A DNA stretch of 64,000 bases, from NCBI RefSeq assembly GCF_947492455.1, contig NZ_CANLNB010000001.1, forward strand, positions 310,001 through 374,000. Direction: 5' to 3'. Below, in pieces: positions 44,443 to 55,221 of the stretch. The notes beneath the pieces are model-generated. The model was given only the letters and a program-made list of their open reading frames with translations. It had not been told where the DNA came from and ran no database searches. A program made the position numbers and the translations under genes. The stretch comes from an uncultured Aliiroseovarius sp. (GTDB lineage Bacteria > Pseudomonadota > Alphaproteobacteria > Rhodobacterales > Rhodobacteraceae). Each line of letters starts with the position of its first letter. Positions within the stretch are counted from its first letter, which is position 1.

Positions 44443-46425
44443 TTATCTTGGGGGGAGCGACGCGACCGCCTGAACGATATCTGGCGCGATCAACGCTGCG
44501 CCCGCATCGCTGGGATGGTCACCATCCAGATACAGGATATCAGCAGAGTTCGCGTTTGCGCAGCGGCCCGTTGCAACATCGCAAAACCGCGCATGAATAG
44601 GCGCAATCCTGACATTCTGCGACTGCTCCTGCACCGCTTTAAAGGCAGCGATCACAGGTTTGGTTCGCGTGACATAGACGCTATAATCTGTGGACAGTGA
44701 TTGATCGTCACTTCCCGCGAAATGCATGCGTTTCGCGATCAGTTCGGGCACGTTCCACCCTGCCTCGGGGATCGGTTCGACAAGGACCAGATTGAAGCGC
44801 TGTGCCAGACCTTCCAGTTTCGACCGAAGCAGATCAAATTGCCCGGCGTGGAGAGTTGCGCCCAGATCACGTACATCCATGCGTGTTCCATGCTCGATCC
44901 CACCTTCGCCGTTGTCAAAGCGCGTACCATGCAAGTAGGCCGGGAACCGTGCGGCAAGTACCAGCGTATCAATCCCAATCTCACCCGCGTAAGTCAGGAT
45001 TGCGTCCACGAACTCGGCGCATTCATGGGCCGAAGACTTATGCACGTGCTCCATATTGGGCAATGGGATGCAACCGCCATAGGACCCGACATAGACATTC
45101 CGCCCGCTCGCGTTCAATGCTGTGGTCACCTGCGGCCAGACAGCCGCCACATGGCTGTCCCCCAATAAAAGTACCTCGCCCGAAGCGTCAGGAACCGAGT
45201 GATAGCAGGCTTGTTTCGGTACGAATTTCGATCGGTTTTCGTCAAAATGGCAGGTCCTGTCGATCCGATCCGTGTGCATCGACAAAACCGCACGCGCCTC
45301 GGGCGAAAAGCGGTTTGGAAAGCCGTTGTTCACATGCCCCCATGCGCCAAATCCCGCGATCAAAACCAGCCCAACAATACTGGTTGCGAAGACAGAAGAT
45401 CGAGACTGCATCCATGTGTTAGGCCCCGCGCGGAACGGCTGCTCGACATAGCGCCAGCTGAAAGCGGCCAAGATCAGGGACAGCACGGCAAGCCCCAACA
45501 TCAGGGTAAGACTGGGCTCGGTCAGGCTGCGAATGCGGGCGAAGGCGAAGAGCGGTTGGTGCCACAGATAAGCGCTGTAGCTGATCAGCCCGATCCCGAC
45601 GATGGGTTTTGCGGACAGAATCGCAGCGACCCGCGTGCCTTGCTGCCCAAACAGGATGATCAACAGCACGCCAATGACGGGCAGCAATGTATAGAGGCTG
45701 GGGAACGGGGTCGTGTCGTCAAACAAAAATACCGCCACACCGATGGCCAGAAGGCCCAGCATAGCGACGATGTCATTGCCGGGCAGGGGGCGCCGGTGCA
45801 GGGCGAAAGCACAGAAGGAACCGGCCAACAGCTCCCACACGCGGCCGGGGGCGAGGAAGAAATTGGCGGCAGGGTGGTTTCGCCAGCCCCATTCCGCAAG
45901 GCCAAGGCTGACCACCGCGATCAGGGCCAAGATCCAGATCACCGCCTGCCTACCCAGTTTCCACAGCGCGAACAGCAAGACGGGGAAGATCACATAGAAC
46001 TGCTCTTCAATGGCCAAGCTCCATGTATGAAGTAGCGGTTTCAGGTCGGCGCCGGCCTCGAAATACCCGCTTTCCATCCAGAACAGGAAGTTCGACGAAA
46101 ACAGGCTGACCGCCACAAGGCTTTGGGAATAGTCGCGCAATTGCGCGGGCAGCATCCACAGGATTGCGAAGGGGATGGTGCAGGCCACCACAAAAAACAG
46201 CGCGGGTAGGATGCGCCGGGCGCGGCGCTCATAGAATTTCAGAATGCTGAAACGCCCACGCACGATATCTTCGATCAGGATCGAGGTGATCAGGTAGCCA
46301 CTGATGACGAAAAAGACGTCGACGCCGACAAAGCCACCTTCAAACAGGCCAATGCCCGCATGAAACAAAATGACCGGTAAAACGGCAACCGCACGAAGGC
46401 CATCAATCTCTGGCCGATACAACAT
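44443..46425 (-). CDS. OafA/YrhL-type acyltransferase with C-terminal SGNH domain
   Basis: A 660-residue protein. About ten membrane helices with acyltransferase-3 motifs (RPEIDGLRAVAVLPVILFHA; FFVISGYLITSIL; FYERRARRILPAL) are followed by an extracellular SGNH hydrolase-like domain (LLLGDSHVAAVWP; LDGDHPSDAGAALIAP carries the catalytic D-x-x-H). It acetylates or otherwise acylates a surface sugar, such as LPS O-antigen or a capsule. The start ATG 46425 (MLYRPEIDG) is favoured over the TTG at 46446. It is not in an operon with its neighbours. Confidence 0.87.
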   Translation of the reverse strand: MLYRPEIDGLRAVAVLPVILFHAGIGLFEGGFVGVDVFFVISGYLITSILIEDIVRGRFSILKFYERRARRILPALFFVVACTIPFAILWMLPAQLRDYSQSLVAVSLFSSNFLFWMESGYFEAGADLKPLLHTWSLAIEEQFYVIFPVLLFALWKLGRQAVIWILALIAVVSLGLAEWGWRNHPAANFFLAPGRVWELLAGSFCAFALHRRPLPGNDIVAMLGLLAIGVAVFLFDDTTPFPSLYTLLPVIGVLLIILFGQQGTRVAAILSAKPIVGIGLISYSAYLWHQPLFAFARIRSLTEPSLTLMLGLAVLSLILAAFSWRYVEQPFRAGPNTWMQSRSSVFATSIVGLVLIAGFGAWGHVNNGFPNRFSPEARAVLSMHTDRIDRTCHFDENRSKFVPKQACYHSVPDASGEVLLLGDSHVAAVWPQVTTALNASGRNVYVGSYGGCIPLPNMEHVHKSSAHECAEFVDAILTYAGEIGIDTLVLAARFPAYLHGTRFDNGEGGIEHGTRMDVRDLGATLHAGQFDLLRSKLEGLAQRFNLVLVEPIPEAGWNVPELIAKRMHFAGSDDQSLSTDYSVYVTRTKPVIAAFKAVQEQSQNVRIAPIHARFCDVATGRCANANSADILYLDGDHPSDAGAALIAPDIVQAVASLPPR

Positions 46426-46536
46426 TACACAACAAAATCCCGTCAAATACCGCTTTACGATAGGTCAGCTATCGGCGGATTTGCAAGAAATTGTTGTTAT
46501 CAGGGTGTTGCCGCGCCGCTGAGCGACGCGACAGTA

Positions 46537-49218
46537 TCAGGTCAGTCGGCCGTGGCAGTGCTTGAACTTTTTGCCCGATCCACAGGGGCAGGCATCGTTG
46601 CGCGACGGGTTGCCCCAAGTGGTGGGATCGTTTTCGTCAAAGCCTTCGATGGCGTTTTCATTCGGCTCAGCGGCCGCAGCAGCTTGTGCCGCCGCCTGCT
46701 GCTGTTGGATCATCTGCTGCATCATCGCCTGCTGCTCTTCTTCCGTCATCGGGCGGATCTGAGCCAGCTTCTTGGTCACGTCCGAACGCAGACCATCCAG
46801 AAGGCTTTCGAACAGCTGGAAGGCTTCGTTCTTGTATTCGTTCAGCGGATCGCGCTGCGCGTAGCCACGGAACCCAACGACCGAGCGCAGGTGGTCCAGC
46901 GTCAGCAGGTGCTCGCGCCATTTCGAATCGATCGTCTGCAGGATCAGCTGCTTTTCGATCGTGCGCATGGTCTCGGGTCCGAAATCAGCGGCTTTCTTGG
47001 CCATGAACGCGTCAGACGCATCATAGAGGCGCTCGCGAATGCTGTCGTCATCCACGCCTTCCTCGGCAGCCCAATCAACAACCGGCTCTTCAAAGCCCAG
47101 ATGTTCGATGACAGCGGCTTGCAGACCTTGTGTGTCCCACTGATCGGCATAGGATTTCGGCGGCATGTATTGGTCGACCAGATCGTCGATCACCTGATGG
47201 CGCATGTCGCCTGCGATCTCGGACAGATCCTCGGCTTCCATGATTTCCAGACGCTGACCAAAGATCGCCTTACGCTGATCGTTCATCACGTCGTCGAACT
47301 TCAGAAGCTGTTTACGGATGTCAAAGTTGCGGCCTTCGACCTTGGCTTGGGCGCGCTCCAGCGACTTGTTCACCCAAGGGTGCACAATGGCCTCGCCTTC
47401 CTGCATGCCGAGGGTCGACAGAACCTTTTCCAGACGCTCGGACCCGAAGATGCGCATCAGGTCATCATCCAGCGACAGGAAGAAGGCCGAGCGGCCCGGG
47501 TCACCCTGACGGCCCGAACGACCGCGCAGCTGGTTGTCGATCCGGCGGCTTTCGTGACGCTCGGTGGCCAGAACGAACAGGCCGCCCGCATCTTTCACCG
47601 CTTGCTCATCTGCCTCATGGGCTTCTTCAATCTGAGCGCGCAGGGCTTCGTGATCGCCATCCGGGTTGGCGGCGATGGCTTCCATCACCTTGAATTCAAC
47701 GTTGCCGCCCAGCTTAATGTCGGTGCCGCGACCCGCCATGTTGGTGGCGATGGTCACCGCGCCCAGCTTACCGGCATCGGCGACGATCTGTGCCTCACGC
47801 TCGTGCTGGCGAGCGTTCAGAACGTCGTGCTTGATCTTGGCATCGGTCAACAGTTGCGACAGCTGTTCCGATTTCTCGATCGAGGTCGTGCCGACCAGAA
47901 CCGGCTGGCCTTTCTCGTTCGCCTCGCGGATTTCCTTTACGATGGCGTCAAACTTCTCGCGTTCGGTGCGATATACGGCGTCGTTTTCGTCGATACGTGC
48001 AATCGGGCGGTTGGTGGGAACTTCGACCACACCAAGGCCATAGATCTCGGCAAATTCCTCGGCTTCGGTCAGGGCCGTCCCGGTCATGCCGCCCAGCGTG
48101 CCATAGAGGCGGAAATAGTTCTGGAACGTGACCGAGGCCAGCGTGACGTTTTCCGGCTGGGTCTTGCAGCCTTCCTTGGCTTCAATCGCTTGGTGCAGAC
48201 CTTCGGACAGGCGACGACCTGCCATCATACGGCCGGTGAATTCGTCGATCAGAACCACTTCGCCATCACGGACGATATAGTCCTTGTCGCGGGTGAACAG
48301 CTTGTGGGCGCGCAGGCCTTGGTTCACGTGGTGCACAATGGTGGTGCTTTCCGGATCGTAGAGCGACTGACCCTCGGGCAGCAGACCACGGGCATGCAGC
48401 AGCTCTTCCAAGAACTCGTTGCCTTCCTCGGTAAAGGTGGCGCCACGGGCTTTCTCGTCGATGGTATAGTGCTCTTCCGTCAGCTCGGGGATCAGCGCGT
48501 CCACGGTGACATACAGTTCCGAGCGGTCCTCGGACGGGCCCGAGATGATCAGGGGCGTCCGGGCTTCGTCGATCAGGATCGAGTCGACCTCGTCCACAAT
48601 CGCGAAGTTATGGCCGCGCTGGGACATGTCTTTCAGCTCGGACTTCATGTTGTCGCGCAGATAGTCAAACCCAAGTTCGTTGTTGGTGGCATAGGTGACG
48701 TCGCAGGCATAGGCCGCACGCTTTTCGTCATCGGCCTGATGCGGATAGACGACGCCGGTGGTCATGCCCAGTGCGCCGTAAACCTTGCCCATCCATTCCG
48801 CGTCACGCTTGGCCAGATAGTCGTTCACGGTAACGATATGAACGCCCTTGCCGGACAGTGCGTTCAGATAGGCCGGGAAGGTCGCCACAAGGGTTTTGCC
48901 TTCACCGGTCTTCATCTCGGCGATGTTGCCTTGGTGCAGGAAGATCCCGCCCATCAACTGCGTATCAAAGGCACGCAGACCCAGCGCGCGCTTGGCGGCT
49001 TCACGACAGTTGGCAAAGGCCTCGGGCAGGATCGCGTCCAGCTTTTCGCCGTCCGCCACACGTTGCTTCAATTCTTCGGTCTTGGCGACGATGCCGTCAT
49101 CCGTCAGGGCGGCGAATTCGTCCTCAAGCGCGTTGATCTTTTCGACAATGGGTCGCGTGGCTTTGATCTTGCGATCATTCGGTGTGCCAAAGACTTTACG
49201 CGCGATTTTTCCAAGCAT
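46537..49218 (-). CDS. secA: Preprotein translocase ATPase SecA
   Basis: An 893-residue motor driving secreted proteins through SecYEG. It has [20 protein letters not shown] as the nucleotide fold 1 Walker [18 protein letters not shown] and the DEAD-type [18 protein letters not shown], and a C-terminal SEC-C zinc motif [14 protein letters not shown]. The start ATG 49218 ([11 protein letters not shown]) has GAGG upstream; the TTG at 49233 is less likely. It is divergent from the parvulin gene. Essential. Confidence 0.98.
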   Translation of the reverse strand: MLGKIARKVFGTPNDRKIKATRPIVEKINALEDEFAALTDDGIVAKTEELKQRVADGEKLDAILPEAFANCREAAKRALGLRAFDTQLMGGIFLHQGNIAEMKTGEGKTLVATFPAYLNALSGKGVHIVTVNDYLAKRDAEWMGKVYGALGMTTGVVYPHQADDEKRAAYACDVTYATNNELGFDYLRDNMKSELKDMSQRGHNFAIVDEVDSILIDEARTPLIISGPSEDRSELYVTVDALIPELTEEHYTIDEKARGATFTEEGNEFLEELLHARGLLPEGQSLYDPESTTIVHHVNQGLRAHKLFTRDKDYIVRDGEVVLIDEFTGRMMAGRRLSEGLHQAIEAKEGCKTQPENVTLASVTFQNYFRLYGTLGGMTGTALTEAEEFAEIYGLGVVEVPTNRPIARIDENDAVYRTEREKFDAIVKEIREANEKGQPVLVGTTSIEKSEQLSQLLTDAKIKHDVLNARQHEREAQIVADAGKLGAVTIATNMAGRGTDIKLGGNVEFKVMEAIAANPDGDHEALRAQIEEAHEADEQAVKDAGGLFVLATERHESRRIDNQLRGRSGRQGDPGRSAFFLSLDDDLMRIFGSERLEKVLSTLGMQEGEAIVHPWVNKSLERAQAKVEGRNFDIRKQLLKFDDVMNDQRKAIFGQRLEIMEAEDLSEIAGDMRHQVIDDLVDQYMPPKSYADQWDTQGLQAAVIEHLGFEEPVVDWAAEEGVDDDSIRERLYDASDAFMAKKAADFGPETMRTIEKQLILQTIDSKWREHLLTLDHLRSVVGFRGYAQRDPLNEYKNEAFQLFESLLDGLRSDVTKKLAQIRPMTEEEQQAMMQQMIQQQQAAAQAAAAAEPNENAIEGFDENDPTTWGNPSRNDACPCGSGKKFKHCHGRLT

Positions 49219-49396
49219 GTTTTTTTGCCTCAATGCGGTTTAACGCTGGTTTGACCAGAGGAAACTTGCCCGTCCCGATCCAGCCACCTATCTAAGTGCT
49301 CAAGAACCCACGCTCTTAAGCCCTTAGCGATGTAAGCGTCGGGTGGAAAACTGTCAATGTTGCCGGGGATTCCGGCCTGTTTTGAAGGATATTTTC

Positions 49397-50275
49397 ATGA
49401 TTTATCGCCACGCGGCCGCCTTTGGCTTCGCCCTTTCGCTGACTTTGGGTGCGCCTGCCTTTGCGCAAGAAACCGCAACCGAAGATGCCATGCCCAAGGT
49501 CGAGGTTCAGGCCGACACCGTTCTGGCGACTGTAAACGGTGAAAATATCACCGTGGCACACGTCATCGCCGCCCGTCAGGGTCTGGCGCAGCAGTATCAG
49601 CAACTGCCCGATGACGTGCTGTTCCCCGGTCTGGTCGAGCAGCTGATCCAGCAGACCGTTCTGGGTCAGGCCGCAGACGAAATCAGCCGTCGGAACGAGA
49701 TCATTCTGGAAAACACCCGCCGAGAGATGGCCGCAGCCCAGCAGGTGGACGCGATTGTGTCCGAGGCCGTGACCGAAGACGCCCTGCAGAAGGCCTATGA
49801 CGCGCAATATGCCGATGCCGAGCCCACGAAGGAGTTCAGCGCCGCGCATATTCTGGTTGCTACCGAAGACGAAGCGAAAGAGCTGATCACCAAGCTGGAC
49901 GGCGGTGCGGACTTTGCCGAGCTGGCGAAAGAGTTTTCGACCGGTCCGTCAGGCACCGGTGGCGGTGATCTGGGCTGGTTTGGTCCCGGCATGATGGTGA
50001 AACCTTTTGAAGACGCGGTCTTTGCGCTTGAGGTCGGCGCGGTATCCGACCCCGTTCAGACCCAGTTCGGCTGGCACGTGGTCAAGCTGAACGACACCCG
50101 CATGGTTGGTGCGCCGGAACTGGACGAAGTCCGCGCAGAACTGGCCGCCCAGATCGAAGCTGACGCCGTCGATGTGGCCCTTCAGGCGCTGTTGGATGGT
50201 GCAACAATTGAACGTACTGCGCTGGAAGGGATCGACCCCGCCGTCTCGCGTGATATGACACTGTTGGACAACTGA
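49397..50275 (+). CDS. Periplasmic parvulin-type peptidyl-prolyl isomerase
   Basis: A 292-residue exported protein. The signal peptide ends in APAFAQ. The SurA-like N-terminal part is followed by a parvulin domain (FSAAHILVATEDEAKELITK; FAELAKEFSTGPSGTGGGDL; GWFGPGMMVKPFEDAVFAL; TQFGWHVVKLNDTR). It helps fold outer-membrane proteins, together with SecA-driven export. The ATG at 49397 has AAGGA eight bases upstream; the reading from 49343 is too long. argJ follows 16 bases later. Confidence 0.9.
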   Translation: MIYRHAAAFGFALSLTLGAPAFAQETATEDAMPKVEVQADTVLATVNGENITVAHVIAARQGLAQQYQQLPDDVLFPGLVEQLIQQTVLGQAADEISRRNEIILENTRREMAAAQQVDAIVSEAVTEDALQKAYDAQYADAEPTKEFSAAHILVATEDEAKELITKLDGGADFAELAKEFSTGPSGTGGGDLGWFGPGMMVKPFEDAVFALEVGAVSDPVQTQFGWHVVKLNDTRMVGAPELDEVRAELAAQIEADAVDVALQALLDGATIERTALEGIDPAVSRDMTLLDN

Positions 50276-50291
50276 TCTTTAGGGGACAAAG

Positions 50292-51593
50292 ATGGGCAAG
50301 ACGGCGAAAATCAAAAAGCTGAAAAAGAAGGTATCCAAGCTGAAGGCCAAGCTGGCCGCGGCGCGGGACCACACGCATGAGGTTTCGCCGCTTGCACCCG
50401 CAAGTTTCCCTGACCTGCCGGTGATTGCCGGGGCCAAGTTCTCGGCTGTGAAGGCGGGTGTGAAATACAAAGATCGGCTGGATGTGATGCTGGCCGAGCT
50501 TCAGCCGGGCACCGCGATTGCAGGTGTATTCACCAAGTCTGCAACGCGGTCTGCGCCGGTCTTGGACTGTCAGGCGAAACTGGGCGGGGCCTCGGACCAA
50601 GGCGCGGCTTTTCTGGTCAACGCGGGCAACTCGAACGCCTTCACCGGCGCGACCGGCGACGGCTCGGTTGCGGCCATCACGGGGGCCGTGGCCAGCGCGC
50701 TGAACGTCCCGCAGGACCGCGTTTTCACCGCCTCGACCGGCGTGATTGGCGAACCGCTGCCCCATGACCGCATCACCGCCAAGATCGATGAGTTGAAGGG
50801 GCTTCTGACCCCCGATGCGATGCAAGACGCCGCCCAAGCCATCCGCACCACCGACACCTTCCCCAAAGGCGCCAAGGCTGAGGTGAAGATCGGTGACCGG
50901 ATCGTGCATATTGCAGGGATCGCCAAAGGCTCGGGCATGATTGCGCCGGATATGGCGACGATGCTGGTGTTCATCTTCACCGACGCCAAGATTGCTCAGG
51001 GCGACCTGCAAGCGATGCTGTCGGACCTGAACGAGGACAGCTTCAACGCGATCACCGTGGACAGCGACACTTCGACCTCGGACACGCTGCTTCTGGCGGC
51101 GACGGGGGCGTCGGGCGTCGAGGTTGACCAAGACAACGCCGCCTTCCGCGCAGCCCTGAACGAGGTGATGTTGGATCTGGCTCATCAGGTTGTCCGCGAC
51201 GGCGAAGGCGCCACCAAGTTCGTCGAGGTCCGCGTGACCGGCGCGAAATCGAATGCGGATGCCAAAGTGCACGCGCTGTCCATCGCCAACTCGCCCTTGG
51301 TGAAAACCGCAGTCGCGGGTGAAGATCCCAACTGGGGCCGCGTCGTGGCGGCGATCGGCAAGTCCGGCGCCTATGCCGACCGCGATCTTCTGTCGATCCG
51401 GTTCGGAGACATTCTGGTCGCGGAAAAAGGCTGGGTGTCGCCCGCCTATCGCGAAGAAGACGGCGCAGAATACATGAAGCAAGACGACCTGCTGATCGAC
51501 GTCGATCTGGGTGTGGGCGAGGGCACAGCCACCGTCTGGACCTGCGATCTGACCCACGCCTATATCCAAATCAACGCGGATTATCGCTCGTGA
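50292..51593 (+). CDS. argJ: Bifunctional glutamate N-acetyltransferase / amino-acid acetyltransferase
   Basis: A 433-residue precursor that cleaves itself at the Thr in GSGMIAPDMATMLVF near residue 213, giving two chains. It transfers acetyl from acetylornithine to glutamate in arginine synthesis. The N-terminal 30 residues (GKTAKIKKLKKKVSKLKAKL) are strongly lysine-rich and helix-like, which is not part of the usual core enzyme. It lies between a parvulin and mutT, and its stop overlaps the mutT GTG by four bases. See findings for the N-terminal segment. Confidence 0.95.
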   Translation: MGKTAKIKKLKKKVSKLKAKLAAARDHTHEVSPLAPASFPDLPVIAGAKFSAVKAGVKYKDRLDVMLAELQPGTAIAGVFTKSATRSAPVLDCQAKLGGASDQGAAFLVNAGNSNAFTGATGDGSVAAITGAVASALNVPQDRVFTASTGVIGEPLPHDRITAKIDELKGLLTPDAMQDAAQAIRTTDTFPKGAKAEVKIGDRIVHIAGIAKGSGMIAPDMATMLVFIFTDAKIAQGDLQAMLSDLNEDSFNAITVDSDTSTSDTLLLAATGASGVEVDQDNAAFRAALNEVMLDLAHQVVRDGEGATKFVEVRVTGAKSNADAKVHALSIANSPLVKTAVAGEDPNWGRVVAAIGKSGAYADRDLLSIRFGDILVAEKGWVSPAYREEDGAEYMKQDDLLIDVDLGVGEGTATVWTCDLTHAYIQINADYRS

Positions 51594-51988
51594 AAACCAT
51601 CCTTGTTTCTGCCGTCGCCCTGATCGACCCGGACGGGCGTATTCTGCTGGCCCAACGACCCGAGGGGAAATCCATGGCGGGCCTGTGGGAGTTTCCGGGC
51701 GGCAAGGTCGAGCAGGGTGAAACGCCCGAGGCGGCCTTGGTCCGTGAATTGCACGAGGAGCTGGGGATCGAGACGTGGAATTCCTGCCTCGCCCCCCTGT
51801 CTTTCGCCAGCCACAGCTATGACGACTTCCATCTGCTGATGCCGTTGTTTGCCTGTCGCAAATGGAGCGGCACGCCAACCCCGCGTGAAGGGCAGGTGCT
51901 GAAATGGGCGCGTGTGAACCAGTTGCGCGACTTCCCGATGCCGCCTGCGGACATCCCGCTGATCCCGGTGCTGCGCGAACTGCTGTAG
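51590..51988 (+). CDS. mutT: 8-oxo-dGTP diphosphatase (MutT-type Nudix)
   Basis: A 132-residue Nudix hydrolase removing oxidised dGTP. The Nudix box is GGKVEQGETPEAALVRELHEELGI, of which the parts REL, EEL and GET are visible near residues 37-60. The start GTG 51590 overlaps the argJ stop (GTGA). A terminator shared with infB follows. Its function pairs with mutY at 12 kb. Confidence 0.92.
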   Translation: MKTILVSAVALIDPDGRILLAQRPEGKSMAGLWEFPGGKVEQGETPEAALVRELHEELGIETWNSCLAPLSFASHSYDDFHLLMPLFACRKWSGTPTPREGQVLKWARVNQLRDFPMPPADIPLIPVLRELL

Positions 51989-52014
51989 AGCATTAACTCA
52001 CCGCAAAACATGCA

Positions 52015-52042
52015 AAAAGGGGACGGAAAACCGTCCCCTTTT
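52015..52042. terminator. Bidirectional terminator between mutT and infB
   Basis: AAAAGGGGACGG (52015-52026) and CCGTCCCCTTTT (52031-52042) are perfect complements around the loop AAAA. The A and T tracts at the ends make it a terminator on both strands, ending mutT on the plus and infB on the minus strand. Confidence 0.92.
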
Positions 52043-52066
52043 CTATGTCATCAATCGGCGGGGCGA

Positions 52067-54559
52067 TTAGTCCAGCGTACGCTCGACCTCTTCACGTTCG
52101 AAGATCTCGATCACGTCATTCGGACGGATGTCGTCGTAGTTTTCAAACGCCATACCGCATTCCTGACCGGACAGAACCTCTTTCACTTCGTCTTTGAAGC
52201 GCTTCAGCGTCTTCAGCGTGCCTTCGTGGATCACCACGTTGTCGCGCAGCAGGCGAACGCCAGCCGAGCGGCGGGCAACGCCTTCAGTGACCAGACAGCC
52301 GGCAACCTTGCCAACGCCCGATACTTTGAAGACTTCGCGGATTTCGGCGTAGCCGATGAAGTTCTCGCGAACCTCTGCCGACAGCAGACCCGAGGCCGCC
52401 GCTTTCACGTCATCCACAAGGTCATAGATGACCGAGTAGTAACGGATCTCGACGCCCTTCTGGTTGGCCGAGTTACGAGCCGAGGCGTTCGCACGCACGT
52501 TGAAGCCGATAACCGGTGCGCCCGAGGCTTCCGCCAGACCCACATCGGTTTCGGTGATCGCGCCCACACCATAGTGCAGCACGCGCACGCGGACTTCTTC
52601 GTTGCCGATCTTTTCCATCGCCTGAACGATGGCTTCGGCAGAACCCTGCACGTCGGCTTTGACCAGGATCGGCAGCTCGGCCACGTCCTTGTCGGCCTTC
52701 GCCTTCGCCATCATCTGTTCCAGCGTGGTCGCAGCACCGGCAGCGGCGCGTTTGTCCTTGGCGGCTTGCTCGCGATATTCAGCGATCTCGCGGGCCTGCG
52801 CTTCGGTGTCCACCACGTTCAGAACGTCACCCGCTTCGGGCGTACCGTTCAGACCCAAAACCTCGACCGGAACCGAGGGGCCAGCTTCTTTCACGCGTTC
52901 GCCATGATCGTTGACCAGCGCGCGGACCTTACCCCACTGCTCACCCACAACGAAGATATCGCCCTGTTTCAGCGTGCCGTTCTGAACCAGAACGGTGGCA
53001 ACCGGACCACGGCCCACATCAAGCTGGGCTTCGATCACAGCACCCGAGGCCGCACGGTTCGGGTTGGCTTTCAGTTCCAGAATTTCCGACTGCAGCGCGA
53101 TGGCTTCCAGCAGCTCATCCAGACCAGCACCGGTGATGGCGGACACTTCAACGTCCTGCACGTCACCCGACATTTTCTCGACGATCACTTCATGCTGAAG
53201 CAGCTCGGCGCGGACCTGATCGGGGTTCGCGGTCGGCTTGTCGCATTTGTTGATCGCAACGATCATCGGAACACCCGCCGCTTTCGCGTGGTTGATGGCT
53301 TCGATGGTCTGCGGCATGACGCTGTCGTCAGCAGCCACAACCAGAACAACGATGTCCGTTACCTGCGCACCACGGGCACGCATCGAGGTAAACGCGGCGT
53401 GGCCGGGCGTATCCAGGAAGCTCAGCGTTGCGCCGCTATCGGTGGTTACCTGATAAGCGCCGATGTGCTGCGTGATGCCGCCAGCTTCGCCGGCTGTGAC
53501 TTTCGCATCGCGGATCGCATCCAGAAGCGAGGTTTTACCGTGGTCAACGTGACCCATGATCGTGATGATCGGGGCGCGGTCTTTCAGGTCTTCCTCTTTG
53601 TCCTCGACGGTGTCGATCACGTCTTCCACGTCAGCGTCAGACACGCGAACGATGTTGTGGCCGAACTCTTCGATGATCAGCTCTGCAGTATCCGCGTCGA
53701 TGGCTTGGTTCTGCGTCACCATCATACCCATTTTCATGAGCGATTTTACAACGTCAGCAACACGCTCGGCCATACGGTTGGCCAGTTCCGACACGACGAT
53801 GGCCTCGGGGACCTGAACGTCGCGGATAACCTTTTCCCGCTCGACCGATTCACCCATGGCTTTCTGGCGTGCACGTTCCTGCTTACGGCGCATCGAGGCA
53901 ACCGAGCGCTGGCGACCGTCGCCACCACGCATTGCCTGGTTCACAGTCAGCTTGCCCGAACGGCGACCATCATCGCGGCCTTTGCCACGGTTCTGGCGGT
54001 CATTGGCACCACCACGATCGTCTTTCTTGCGCGGAGCGGACGACGTTTTGCCGGGGCCACGCTGTTCAGCAGCCTGAGCCGCAGCAGGATCCGCTGCCGG
54101 AGCAGGGGCCGCTTTTGCACGGGTCTTGGCTTCTTCAGCTTCGCGTTTCTTGCGGGCTTCTTCCTCGGCCTTGGCTTTCAGCGCTTCTTCGCGCTCGCGC
54201 TCGGCGCGTTCCTTGGCTTCGGCTTCTTCGCGACGACGCTTGCGCTCTTCCTCGCGGGCCTTTTCTTCGGCTGCACGCTTTTCAGCTTCCTCGGCTTCAC
54301 GCGCCTTGGCAGCCTGAAGCGCCTTCATGCGGCGTTCCATTTCGGCATCCGAAATGCCAGCGGGACGCTTGCGCGGATCCCCGCCTGCGGGCGTCTTGCC
54401 TGCACCACCAGCTGCCGCACCCGGCTTGGGCACGACAACGCGCTTGCGTTTCGTTTCGACCACGACGTTCTTGGTGCGCCCGTGGCTGAAGCTTTGCTTC
54501 ACCTGGCCGGGGCGGCTTCCGCGCAGGCCAAGGGTCTTTTTGCCGTCATTATCGCTCAT
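52067..54559 (-). CDS. infB: Translation initiation factor IF-2
   Basis: An 830-residue GTPase delivering fMet-tRNA to the 30S subunit. The long N-terminal region is charged and low-complexity ([20 protein letters not shown] and [20 protein letters not shown] types), then the G-domain with [23 protein letters not shown] and NKCDKP. It overlaps ylxR by four bases (ATGA). The last gene of the rimP-nusA-ylxR-infB operon, with a strong bidirectional terminator 25 bases on. Confidence 0.98.
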   Translation of the reverse strand: MSDNDGKKTLGLRGSRPGQVKQSFSHGRTKNVVVETKRKRVVVPKPGAAAGGAGKTPAGGDPRKRPAGISDAEMERRMKALQAAKAREAEEAEKRAAEEKAREEERKRRREEAEAKERAEREREEALKAKAEEEARKKREAEEAKTRAKAAPAPAADPAAAQAAEQRGPGKTSSAPRKKDDRGGANDRQNRGKGRDDGRRSGKLTVNQAMRGGDGRQRSVASMRRKQERARQKAMGESVEREKVIRDVQVPEAIVVSELANRMAERVADVVKSLMKMGMMVTQNQAIDADTAELIIEEFGHNIVRVSDADVEDVIDTVEDKEEDLKDRAPIITIMGHVDHGKTSLLDAIRDAKVTAGEAGGITQHIGAYQVTTDSGATLSFLDTPGHAAFTSMRARGAQVTDIVVLVVAADDSVMPQTIEAINHAKAAGVPMIVAINKCDKPTANPDQVRAELLQHEVIVEKMSGDVQDVEVSAITGAGLDELLEAIALQSEILELKANPNRAASGAVIEAQLDVGRGPVATVLVQNGTLKQGDIFVVGEQWGKVRALVNDHGERVKEAGPSVPVEVLGLNGTPEAGDVLNVVDTEAQAREIAEYREQAAKDKRAAAGAATTLEQMMAKAKADKDVAELPILVKADVQGSAEAIVQAMEKIGNEEVRVRVLHYGVGAITETDVGLAEASGAPVIGFNVRANASARNSANQKGVEIRYYSVIYDLVDDVKAAASGLLSAEVRENFIGYAEIREVFKVSGVGKVAGCLVTEGVARRSAGVRLLRDNVVIHEGTLKTLKRFKDEVKEVLSGQECGMAFENYDDIRPNDVIEIFEREEVERTLD

Positions 54560-55197
54560 CTGGTCTTCGTACCTTTCCGGCGAGCCTTCCCGCCGTCGTT
54601 GTCTTGCACAACACGCATCGCTGTCAGTTTCTGGGCTTCCTCTACAACACGAGAGGCCAAACCGCCAGACGATAGCGCGCCATGTATCACATTTTCACGT
54701 CCAAACGCCAAACCCAGCTCGTCGCCGGTCAGACATTCGATAAACCGTCCCTCTTCGCGGGGCGGTCTGAGTTTTGACTTGCCGCGCTCGGACCCGTCCG
54801 AGGCCTGGATCAGGACATACGCCTGATCTTTCATCAGCCAGTCTTTAACTTTCTCATACCCGGCGACCGCTTGACCCGCTTTGCGCGCCATCGCGATCAG
54901 ATGCGTCACCCGATCCGCGTAGCTACGCTCGAGCAGATCGAGCAACCCGTCTGGCACGGTGACCTGCTTGCGCGCGGAGCGCGAAAACAGGCCTTTCTTA
55001 ATCGCCGTGGCAATCGCCGCACGGTTGGCAGCGACATAGATCCCACGACCCGGCAGCTTGCCCAACAGGTCAGGCACCACCATGTCATCCGGCCCCACCA
55101 CGAAGCGGATCAACCCGGCCTTTGGCTGGGTTTCACCGGTTGCGATGCAGCGCCGTTCGGGCTCTTCCGGCCGCTTTTTATGTCCACCACGCGTCAT
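54556..55197 (-). CDS. ylxR: YlxR/DUF448 RNA-binding protein with L7Ae-like half
   Basis: A 213-residue protein. The YlxR domain at the N-terminus has [18 protein letters not shown] and [14 protein letters not shown]. The rest ([36 protein letters not shown]) has the L7Ae/L30e pattern. It sits between nusA and infB in most bacteria; YlxR modulates transcription or RNase P in a few species. It overlaps infB by four bases and is 24 bases after nusA. Confidence 0.9.
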   Translation of the reverse strand: MTRGGHKKRPEEPERRCIATGETQPKAGLIRFVVGPDDMVVPDLLGKLPGRGIYVAANRAAIATAIKKGLFSRSARKQVTVPDGLLDLLERSYADRVTHLIAMARKAGQAVAGYEKVKDWLMKDQAYVLIQASDGSERGKSKLRPPREEGRFIECLTGDELGLAFGRENVIHGALSSGGLASRVVEEAQKLTAMRVVQDNDGGKARRKGTKTR

Positions 55198-55221
55198 GCG
55201 TTGCCCTCTGAGGCCCGAGGA

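Noticed and set aside
46552-49254. 900-residue open frame on the strand opposite secA
   Set aside because: It mirrors secA in a GC-rich codon pattern; composition is Val/His/Gln-rich with no domain, while secA is full length and conserved.
52010-54826. 938-residue open frame antisense to infB
   Set aside because: Same effect; long Phe/His/Leu-rich stretches without motifs, and it runs through the bidirectional terminator.
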